DNA of 64,000 nt from Phanerodontia chrysosporium (taxonomy: Eukaryota; Basidiomycota; Agaricomycetes; Polyporales; Phanerochaetaceae): the NCBI GenBank assembly GCA_001910725.1, contig MJGA01000001.1, positions 1,736,001-1,800,000 of the forward strand. The letters run 5' to 3'. This document shows positions 55,320 through 64,000 of this stretch, in pieces. Made by a program: the position numbers and the translations under genes. Position 1 is the first letter of the stretch; the number at the start of each line of letters is the position of its first letter. The notes under the pieces are model-generated. The model was not told the DNA's origin. It did no database searches and saw only the letters and a list, made by a program, of their open reading frames with translations.

Positions 55320-58275
55320 TCAAGGCGCGATCTTGTCTGCAAGTTTGTCGATAAGCTTCTTCAACCTCTTCACCTCATGCTTGGCCAGAGTAGCGTTGTG
55401 TTCGATGGTGAACGACTCCGTCAGGGCGGGGAGAGTTGTGGCACCGTATCCTAGAGGAAGCAACGATCAGCTCAGTTGTACAAGTGCAGCGGTAGGCAAA
55501 CTTACCGAGCCATTTACCAGGGGCAACGCCGAGGTGCTTGTACCATTCGCGGTCCTTGATGCCCTCCTTGGAGATGAAGCCGTGCTCGAAAGCGACGAGC
55601 TTCGCGTTCGCCTTGCGCACACGCTTTACAGCCTTCTTCAACTTCTTGTACAGGTGCTTATTCTTGTGCTTGTGACCGTGGGCCTTCATCTCGCACTTGT
55701 GTCCGTCGCGGTGTTCCTCAGCCCAAGCAGGTGCACGTCCCACACGAGGATGGAAGACGCGGCTCTCCTCCGTGGTGAAGGTCGGCACCTTGACAACAGA
55801 CGCTTGCTCATCACCGACATGCTCCTCGCCCTTCTTGTGGCACTCCTTGCCGAAGAATGCCTTGACCTTGCACCATGCCTTGCGTACTTTGCGCCGGATG
55901 ATCTTGCGCCGGACCAACTTCTTGATGATCTTCTTCAGCTCCTTCTCGGCCTCATATTTCTCTTCATCGAGGGCGATGCTCGCTTTCTGGAGCGAGCGCA
56001 AGGAACTCCGTAGGGATGAGAAGTCAACGTCGAGGTTGGCGGAGTCCGCGATGGACTCGACCTGCTGCAGGTACCCTTCCAACTCGAAGGCATAGTGTGT
56101 AGTATTGAGAGGGAGAATGATGGAGTCAAGGAGACGGAGAGTCTGGAGTCCGAGGAGCTTCGCGATAGCGACATGACGGAAGAAGCCAGGGTCGCCGTAG
56201 AGCTCCTGCCAGCGCTCAGAATCGTAGACAGAATGATAGTGGTAAGCCGGGTCGTGGGGTGTTCCGCCAAAGCCCATGTTTGTGCTGGCAACTCCGATCC
56301 GTTGCAGGAAGACTGTGTAGTCGCTGCCGGATCCCAGTGGACTGACGCCGACACTGTCCGCCTGCTGGACCTCGGCCTCGTACATCTGGAGCACTTCGTC
56401 GTCTACGGGGCCTTCAAAGATACCGACGTCGTTCTTTGCGTCCCAGAGGGATTTCCCAGGCTTCGTGGGATGAGGCAGCTCTTCTGCAGCACCTCGAAGG
56501 AGGTGAGCCAACGAGGGAGAACCGCTGACTCCGAAGCGTGAGCCAGACACAGAAGAATCTGTGTGGCAAATAAGTTGTGAGCACCACTCGGGAGACATCA
56601 TCGACTTGTCTGCTTACCGAGGTTAACGTATGCCACGACATGCTTCTCTAGGAAGTCCTCAAAGTCTTCACCCCACTCAGTACTACCCATCAAACCGTAC
56701 TGGTGGAATCGGTGAAACATGAGCATAAGCAGCAGTAGCCTAAGCATCAACATACCTCTTCGGCGTCCCAGCTAGCGATGACAAGGGTCCTTAACGGCTT
56801 CCATCCGCTCTTGAGCAGAACACCGAGACCTCGCACGAACTCGTGTGCGGAGACAGTGCCGGACGATGGATCCGTTGCACCCATGACCCACGCTACATGC
56901 AATTTAGCTGACTGACTGGTACCAAGAGCTGAACTACAAAACTCACCGTCACGATGGTTTCCTACAACCACAATCTCATCCCTGATGTGGCCAGGTATGA
57001 CACCCATCGTGTTCCAAATGGGGATGACTCGAGTGTCGACATGGTTGACGAGAGACACAGTACGGTTCAGGCCACCCTCGGAGATCTCATTGAGAAGCAC
57101 TTGAGCGTTCGCCCACGAGATGGGCAAGCTCGGGATCTTGGGCATGTTCTCGCCCTCCGTGCGCGTGCTGTTCTCATAGGCAGGATAGCCAGGGGTCGTC
57201 GGGTCGCCCGGGTAGACAGACAGGTACTGCACCGAGCCGCGCTGGACGGACGTCGGGTTGCGCGCCGGGCCGTAGGGGTACGCGAGGTAGCCGTTTTCCT
57301 CGGTGACGGCGCCGTCGTCGGACGGGTCGGAGAAGATGAGCACGCCGGCCGCACCGAGCTCCTGCGCGCCCTTGACCTTGAGCCCGCGGAAGATGCCGCC
57401 GTAGCGCACGATGACGATCGCGCCGGTGAAGTCGACGCCCTTCGCGACGAGGGCCTTGTAGTCCTCCTGTCGCCCGTAGTTCGCGTAGATGAGCTTGCCC
57501 GTGACCTCGCCCGAGGCGCTGAGCCCGTGGAACGTCGGCACGGACGCGAAGTACTTGCCCGCCTCCGGGTCCGTGTCGTCCGCGACCTCCTCGAGCGGCG
57601 CAGCCCACACGGGCAGTCCGTCGTCGCCGAGGATGCTCACGCTGTGGTTCACGGGCGTGTTCATCACCGGGTAGTACACGTCAATCCACGCCGTCGGCGC
57701 GTTCAGGTGCGGGATCGAGAGCGTCGCGTTGCGCGACTCGGACGAGCCTGCGGAGTAGATGGGCTCGCTCTCGGGCGCGACTGCGCCGAGCTCGGCCTGC
57801 AGGAGGGCGAGCCAAAGCTTCGCGGTGTCAAAATCGCCGGGCGTGCCGGCCATGTGGGGCTTGGTGGCATACTCGCGGGAGGCCTTGATTGCGCTTGCAG
57901 GGTTGGGCACCGTCCTGCACGCCCGTAAGCCCCAGAAGCAGCAAGTGAGATAACATTGTGCACTCACAGGAAGAGCTGTTCCGCAGCCTTGCCGTGCAGG
58001 ACCGGGGGCTTCCCACCGTCGTGGTGATAGAGGTGGTCAAAGGAGAACGACTTCACAAGCCAGGCACCAGCCTCGGCGTCGACCTCAGCGCGCAACTGGG
58101 AGCCCCAGTAGCGTAGGGTAAGGAAGACGAACGATAACAACAAGAAATGCCTCGCAAATATCGCGAGACGACGCTGTTTCTTCGCCCTTACGTCCTCGGT
58201 GTATGCAGGCGCAGGCGCTTGCACAGGGGCAGGGATGCCCTCCTTTTCATTCGTTGGGAGCGGTTTGTAGTCCAT
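55320..58275 (-). CDS. M28 zinc carboxypeptidase (glutamate carboxypeptidase II / Vps70-like)
   Basis: A type II membrane metallopeptidase of the transferrin-receptor/PSMA family. It starts at 58275 (MDYKPLPTNEKEG) with a single transmembrane helix (FARHFLLLSFVFLTLRYWG). A PA domain follows (YANYGRQEDYKALVAKGVDFTGAIVIVRYGG). The di-zinc catalytic domain has VVVGNHRDAWVMGATDPSSG, SWDAEEYGLMGSTEWGE and later GSGSDYTVFLQ and DPAYHYHSVYDS. These carry the expected His, Asp, Glu-Glu, Asp and His ligands. The C-terminal helical dimerisation domain contains a striking Lys/Arg/His-rich insertion (about 55550-55940). It ends VKRLKKLIDKLADKIAP at 55320. The enzyme probably trims peptides at the vacuole or cell surface. 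Several introns split the 3' half; all key motifs join in frame. Confidence 0.9.
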
Positions 58276-58700
58276 CTCTGGCTGGGGATTGCGTACTCAG
58301 TCAGAGGACATGGGTGTAGCAGACAGAGATGGTCGAAGGCGGTCGAATGCGATGGTCGCTGCGGGGTGTGGAGAAGGGAGATATATACATGGTGCGTGAG
58401 ATGATCGTGCTCGCACACGCGATAGACGAGGGTTGCGCATGCCTTGCGGTATGACGACACAGAGCGTGCACCGTTTGCCACAATCCACAGTCGCCCCCCT
58501 AATTGCGCTCCGCCATGCTTGGGATCTTACAGCCTACCCCAGCTGATCCACTTGGCTGAACATGAGTACGCTCAATTGGACGTGTTCCAGAGGTTTATAC
58601 TACTAGTAGTACACTTGATATTCTTACAGTCACTTCTTCTAGAATGATCCTTCCCACAGATATCCAAATTCCCAATGCTTTCGGCTGATACGACCTATCC
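58276..58700. other. Intergenic between M28 peptidase and GLC3
   Basis: It holds the M28 gene promoter and the 3' flank of the branching-enzyme gene. No coding exon is visible. Confidence 0.45.
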
Positions 58701-61058
58701 TTAGTCCTCCTTAGCAAGAACGATGCAGGTGCGGCTCGGGATGTACACCTGAAGACACTGGTCGGTGAGCTCTACGTACTCATCAAGAAAAGCAAAACTG
58801 ACCTGGATGTAGTTCTTCCTGTTGCACCACTCCTCCGGTGTCGTCAGGAACTTCGAGGTCACATCAATGTTGTCGAATCCTCCAAAGCGCTTCTCGTCGC
58901 TCGACAGTACTATGCCATACTTGCCGGGGACGTCGACACCGATGCGGTAGTCAGTGAAGGAGTTCGTAGGGTGGAAGTTGAAGACGAAGACGAGTCCAGC
59001 ACGCTCGAAGGCGATGACCTTGTCCACCTCGTGCTTGAGCGAGACATACGCCTGCGGCGCTGCGAGCCATTCGTACTTCTCCTCAAGGTGGTTCATCGCC
59101 TTGTCGAACTCGTTCAGGTACTTGTAGCGCAGCAGGTGATCATCCACGACGTTCCACTGGCGGCGGGCGTAGTGGAAGGAATTCCCGTTACCCTCGCGAG
59201 GGAAGTCGAGCCATTCGGGATGGCCGAATTCGTTTCCTTCAAAGTTGAGGTAACCCTCGCCACCCAGGGAATGAACGAGAAGCCTTGAAACAAGTGAGGA
59301 TCATTATCTCCCAGGGCGCGGAACGAGGAAACTCACCTGATCATCTTATGCAGAGCGATACCTCTGGCAATAACAGGCGTGTACTCGGTCAAGTCGGACA
59401 TGTTCGTGTACATTTCCTTGTCCATGAGCCAGAAGGCCAGCGTCTTGTCACCAACCAAGGCCTGATCGTGGCTCTCCGCGTAAGCGATGCTCTTCTCTCC
59501 GTGACGCCTGTTTATCAGCGTGTGGACGATATTGCCCATGTCCCACTCGTCATCCCTCTTGTGTTTCAAGAGCTTGATCCACATGTCCGGAATGGCCATG
59601 GAGAGGCGGTAGTCGAACCCGACACCACCCTTCGACACAGGTATGCAAAGAAGGGGCATGCCGGACACGTCCTCCGCGATGGTGATGCATTCTGGATAGA
59701 GACTATGCATAGCATCGTTCGCCTATGAGAGTAGTCAGCACTGCATTGCCATGACGTCGCTTTTTGTCAACACTTACGAGCATGAGGTACACGACAGCTT
59801 CGAGATCCACTTGGTCCCAAAATACTCATGGTATCCTCCCGAGAAGCCGGTGCCAATGCCGTGGTGGACATACATCATACTGGTGACGCCGTCGAAGCGG
59901 AATCCGTCAAACTGATACTCCTCCATCCAGAAGCGCAGATTGCTCATTAGGAAACGGAGCACCTCGTGATGACCGTAGTTGAAAAGGCGACTGTCCCAGA
60001 GGTCGTGTCTGCCCTTTCCGCCTTCGTGGAAGTAGAGGTGATCCGTGCCGTCGAACTGGTTGATACCGTCCAACACGTTCTTGCATGCATGCGAGTGAAC
60101 GATGTCGAGAAGAACGGTGATGCCCATGCCATGAGCCGTGTCAATGAGTTCCTTCAGGTCCTCAGGAGAGCCGTAGCGAGAGCTGGCCGCGAAGAAGCTG
60201 GTGACCTGATATCCAAACGCTATATATCCTGTCAGCTCAGCTTACAACCAAGGCTCACATTGACTTACAGGCGTAGTAGGCATGCTCCATGACGGCCATG
60301 AGCTGAATAACATTGTAGCCGAGGTCTCTGATACGTGGAAGGGTGTCCCTTGTGAATTCCTTGTAGGTTCCGACCCTGTACTCTTGAGTCGAAATACCGA
60401 CATGGGCCTCGTAGATGCGAGCGCTGCGCGGCTTGGGGGGACGCTTGTTCTTGAACTGGTAGCGTTCGGACGCAGGAGGGTTCCAGAATCGCGCTTCGTA
60501 CACGGGAGACACGGACAAATCTTGGGTAACCCGTGTAATCCACGCGGGAATACGCTCGATACGCGCCCCAGAAGGCAAGATCATCGAAATCTGGATTTGT
60601 CTGTGGGCAACTGCTGTTCCGAGATTTCGAAGAGTCATACCTTCAATTTCGAATCATGGGGAATTGCGCACTCTCCCGTTGGGGTGGGAGGCACGGTGAT
60701 CTCCCAAATACCATATTCATTCTTTTTCATTGGATGAGAAATGCGATTCCAGTTGTCTGAAAGAGATGTGAGCATCGATGTGCACGATGGGTGCTCAGAA
60801 CGTACTGAAGTCGCCTGTCAGGACAGCCTCAACCGCGTTGGGTGCCCATTCGCGATAAGTGACCGAGTTGTCGGGCAGGACGTTGAGACCAAATTTTTTG
60901 TAGCCTTTGGTGAAGGCGTCGTAGCCACCTTCAATGTCGTCGATCGTGTCTTTCCACTTTCTGAAGAGGTCGTGACGGTGGAGGATGGCGCCGACCTGGG
61001 GCTCGAGCCACGGGTCGACGTCGAGAACGGTCTGACGGTCAAGAGGGGGAGTCGGCAT
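58701..61058 (-). CDS. GLC3: 1,4-alpha-glucan branching enzyme
   Basis: This enzyme makes the alpha-1,6 branches of glycogen in the cytosol. It starts at 61058 ([20 protein letters not shown]) and ends [14 protein letters not shown] at 58701, with about eight exons. An N-terminal CBM48-like domain ([19 protein letters not shown]) precedes the GH13 barrel. The four GH13 regions are visible: [26 protein letters not shown] with the catalytic Asp, ITIAEDVSG with the acid Glu, and [14 protein letters not shown]. The C-terminal all-beta domain includes [20 protein letters not shown]. Overall order and length match fungal branching enzymes of about 680 residues. The gene diverges from PAH1 across a 613-bp shared region. 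Confidence 0.95.
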
Positions 61059-61671
61059 TGCTCGACGTTGGCAGAGACGACGAGGGAGAGGGAGACGAGG
61101 TCCGGATGGAAAATTCGGGGTCCATGGATTATATCCAGGCGTCAACTGGCGTCAATCCTCCAACGCGAGCCAGGACGCGTCCGTGACGTAACCCCACGTG
61201 TGTTCCAAGCGCCCGCTCTAGGCCTCCAGAGGGTGAAGCAGATAGAGTCAACAACGGCCGTTGTTTTTCGTCGCAAAAGTTGGATTCGTACTCTAGGGAC
61301 GTATCTGAGCGACCCTCGTACAATCAGAATTTTATAGAGCCTAAAAAGCCGCGTTCTGCCACAGACCACGGGTGTGCCTGCAAAAGGGCCGCGGTCGTGG
61401 TGCCATTGCGCCGAGGCTGCGGCGTATCTCCGTGACAATCTTTTTCGAGGCCGTGCACAGCCATATGGACGGTATCTTCAGGATGCGCGAGAAACGCTTC
61501 TGATCGCAAGGGTTGCGGCAGAGCTGGGACGAACGACGACGGTTTCCAACTCGGGCGCGGGCGAGATATTCACATGGCAGGAGACGCCGTGCAACACTCG
61601 TTTGGGTGCGGTTGGCCTGCGGTACCTGCACCGCGCAAAGTGCTCTCTCTCCCTGTCACCTCCCAACCTTC
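61059..61671. promoter_or_regulatory. GLC3/PAH1 divergent intergenic region
   Basis: This 613-bp region separates the divergent GLC3 and PAH1 start codons. It contains ACGCGT at 61175-61180, immediately followed by a CCGTGACGTAA string that resembles an ATF/CREB-type site. There is no coding signature. A regulatory role is inferred. Confidence 0.4.
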
Positions 61672-64000
61672 ATGAACTATCTCCGGGGTGCTGTCAGCGC
61701 AATCAGTGCCCCTTACCAGTACTACAAGGACATAAACCCGTCCACCCTCACCGGCGCCATCGACGTCATCGTAATATCAAGACCCAAGCTCGTACCAAGC
61801 GCAACACACCCCGATGAACAAGTCCCTGCTCCGGACGGAGAGAGGGAGTTAGCATGCTCGCCCTTCCACGTCCGCTTTGGCAAATGGCAGGTGCTCAGGC
61901 CAGCAGACAAGAAGGTGCGTGGCACGCCATGTTTGCAGCTTAGATTTCGCTCCCAACACAGGAAGCCTTGGCCATAGGTCAATGTCTACGTCAACGGCAA
62001 CCCGATACCCTTCTCGATGAAAATTGGCGATGCCGGGGAAGCCTTCTTTGTCTTTGAGACAGACGAGGACATCCCAGAGAACATCGTCACCAGTCCTATC
62101 CTCGAAGCGACCAAGCCAGGCCAGACGAATGCTGCTGTGCATGTGCAGCAGACTGGACGCTTTGGCGCAAGAGAAGAGGGCGAACAGGTCCTACCTGCAA
62201 ACCAGGAATTGCCAGGAAGCTCGCAGGAACCAGACTACCTTGATCTCAATGCCGGCCCAGAGCCTGAATCTGCCCAGCAGCCTGATACTGCGGACGTGTC
62301 TTCATCAGCATCAGGGTCCAAAGAAGAGGCCACTGTAGCAGAACAGTCAACTCCCGGACTCCTGGCGCGTACGGCGGCCGCAGGCAAAGCTGCGCTAGGG
62401 ATGGCTCGAGAAGCTGAGAAGGCGGGGAAAGACAAACTAGAGGACCACGAAGTCAAGAAGGCTATGAAGGAGGTGGAACGCGAGAAATGGTCCTATGTCA
62501 AGGACAACATCGTGGCCGCAAAGACCCTCTACTCTTCCCAAGAGCCCAATGGCTTTCCTGGCGAGAAGGGAGACGAGGTCCTACAGCGACCTCCGGAGGA
62601 TGCGACTGCTCCAGACGTCACCTATGGACATGGTAAGCGTACTTGAGCCATTGTCGCGGTCCTCCGGTCGTTGATGTTCTTCTGTAGACATGGTGTTCGA
62701 CATGGAAGGCTATCACTCCTCGAAGTCTCACAAGAAAGAGCGGTCTGACAGGACTGTTACAAGCGGCGGAAGGCGCAGTCCGTCTGCGGACTCCGCAGGG
62801 AGTCAAGAGGACCGAACGCCAGGCCCCTCACGTACGTTTCTGTTTGTTGACCTCCTTGTTTGCTCTGTTAAGTATCGTATAGGCTCGCCGAGCCCAGATG
62901 TTGCGTCGCGTCCGGGCACGGGAATTCCCTTTCCTCGCGCAACTCCGAGCCTCCGCCTGAGATCGAAGACGAGGAGATGCCTGTTCACCATAACATGCCG
63001 GCTCTCACCTCGCGTTATGGAACTTCCGCCCGCATTCACACGAAACGTCCGACTGCAGACTCGGACGCGCTGAAACTCAACCTCCCAGAGCGTGATCCCT
63101 CGCTGGTGGACGAGTACTCCTGGGAGTGGGGCAACTTTCCGCAGAAGACGCCCGTGTGGACTGCGTTCGCGGAGAAAGACGCCAGAGCGAAGCGCAAGAA
63201 CTTGTTCCCTGATATTCCAGAGCGGGACGAGAGCAGCCGTAAGTCATGGGCCGAGACATCATGTGTTCTGCGGGGTGGGGCGCTGACTACGGACACGGAT
63301 AGAGTCACGGGACGTAGAGTATGGCTCGGGTGGCGTACTTACGGTGGATCGCAGAGACCCGACGCGGTTCCGCGTCTTCATCGAGGGCCGCTCCATCGAG
63401 TTCCAGCTCAGCATAGTGCCGGGCGTGTCTCGTATTCGTACCACGGGCCACGGCGTCACATTAGGCGGCCGCGATTTCGTGGAGGATTCCCAGCTGTTTG
63501 ACAAGGCAAGGTCGACTTCGAGACCTTCTTGCGCAACGAGGATGTCGTGCGGTCGGCGGATCTGGTGCTGTGCCTGGAGGACGACAAGTAGGTATTTATC
63601 TCCCTCTGGCGTTTGCGCAGTGGTGCTCATGTGCTGCATCACAGGTACATCACACGAGCGGACAACTCTCCATTGATGGAGGCATTGTTGCTGTGGCGCC
63701 AAGCCGCGCTCGAGAAGGGCCCGCCGCAGGCATCTTCCCGGGCGGTGTCTCCTGCGCCTTTCTCTGATGAGGAGGGTGTGGTGTCCGGAGACGAGACGCG
63801 GCCACGACGACCTAGCCTTGTACGGTCCTCCAATGGAACCGAGGGAATGCCTCCTGCATCGAAGCCATCGTCATCCTCATGGATACGGTGGTGGAGTAGA
63901 CGGACTGTGGACTCGGCGACCACGACATCAAGGCCGGGATCGCAGCAGGGAAAGGGGGATTCGGCACCTTCAGATCTGGTGCGCCCGCCTCGCCTCCAGC
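61672..64000 (+). CDS. PAH1: Lipin/phosphatidate phosphatase Pah1 (3' end outside window)
   Basis: Pah1 dephosphorylates phosphatidic acid to diacylglycerol at the nuclear/ER membrane and controls phospholipid versus storage-lipid synthesis. Exons begin 61672-61914, 61978-62632, 62688-62831, and 62883 onward; at least two more introns follow (after about 63239 and 63590). The N-LIP domain is near perfect: MNYLRGAVSAISAPYQYYKD, then SPFHVRFGKWQVLRPADKKV and PFSMKIGDAGEAFFVFETD. The middle is low complexity. A second conserved block contains RFRVFIEGRSIEFQLSIV. The catalytic HAD domain (DxDxT) lies beyond 64000. Two frame slips fit one missing base each: C run 62927-62929, and 63505-63506 (FDKGKVDFETF). 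Nem1, the activator of Pah1, is encoded at 4215-5728. Confidence 0.92.

Noticed and set aside
56954..57928. A plus-strand open frame of 324 codons
   Set aside because: It is antisense to the M28 peptidase PA and catalytic domain exon and has no family signature; it is a shadow of GC-rich third positions.
1..64000. Transposon, integrated virus, CRISPR array or biosynthetic cluster
   Set aside because: I saw no transposase, integrase, reverse transcriptase, terminal repeats, spacer-like arrays or backbone synthase genes on either strand.

Overview
The window reads as a gene-dense, GC-rich chromosome arm of a filamentous basidiomycete, most likely a lignocellulose-degrading agaricomycete. The genes carry many short introns, mostly 44-63 nt, with GT..AG borders and CTGAC/CTAAC-type branch sites. 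Intergenic gaps are short, and the protein set includes a secreted AA9 polysaccharide monooxygenase, a Grr1-type F-box/LRR protein, Pex2 and F-box family members. I see no transposon, tRNA, rRNA or CRISPR array. Exon joins given here were built by hand from reading frame, splice signals and family conservation.

Layout. 1.2-3.6 kb (+) flavocytochrome b2 (CYB2-like, 13 exons). 4.2-5.7 kb (+) Nem1 phosphatase. 6.4-7.3 kb (-) ESCRT-III Snf7. 8.0-8.7 kb (-) uncharacterised protein. 8.8-11.7 kb (+) Grr1-like F-box/LRR protein. 12.1-12.9 kb (+) NatA catalytic subunit Naa10. 13.0-14.5 kb (-) alpha/beta hydrolase. 14.7-15.5 kb (+) CCDC97-like protein. 15.8-17.1 kb (+) aldo-keto reductase. 17.8-18.8 kb (+) AA9 LPMO. 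19.4-20.3 kb (+) 14-3-3 protein. 20.6-22.8 kb (-) SLX4 and 22.9-25.1 kb (+) POL32, a divergent DNA-repair/replication pair. 25.3-29.5 kb (-) Kap120/importin-11. 29.8-31.7 kb (-) F-box protein. 32.3-35.1 kb (-) oligopeptide transporter. 35.7-37.8 kb (-) phenylalanyl-tRNA synthetase alpha, 38.0-39.5 kb (+) PEX2, 39.7-42.0 kb (+) phenylalanyl-tRNA synthetase beta. 42.2-43.9 kb (-) and 48.0-49.8 kb (-) two RCC1 paralogues, with a flavin monooxygenase (44.4-46.9 kb, -) between them. 50.2-51.7 kb (-) LRR/F-box-like protein. 52.9-55.0 kb (-) membrane spermidine-synthase-like protein. 55.3-58.3 kb (-) M28 glutamate-carboxypeptidase-like protein. 58.7-61.1 kb (-) glycogen branching enzyme. 61.7 kb to the window edge (+) lipin/PAH1, incomplete at the 3' side.

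Functional links. The two subunits of cytosolic PheRS lie either side of PEX2, with FRS2 and PEX2 sharing a 170-bp divergent promoter. SLX4 and POL32 share a 144-bp promoter containing an ACGCGT (MluI cell-cycle-box type) site. NEM1 and PAH1, regulator and substrate in lipid synthesis control, sit near opposite ends of the window. Two RCC1 genes suggest an old local duplication.

Caution on the sequence. In at least eight genes an otherwise intact protein changes frame, always as if one base were missing, and each site lies in or beside a short G or C run. This looks like systematic homopolymer under-calling in the consensus and not decay. It affects FRS1, SLX4, both RCC1 genes, the aldo-keto reductase, the CCDC97-like gene, PAH1 and probably the hydrolase. 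I found no clear candidate for a wholly new biological system; most genes are conserved eukaryotic housekeeping genes.
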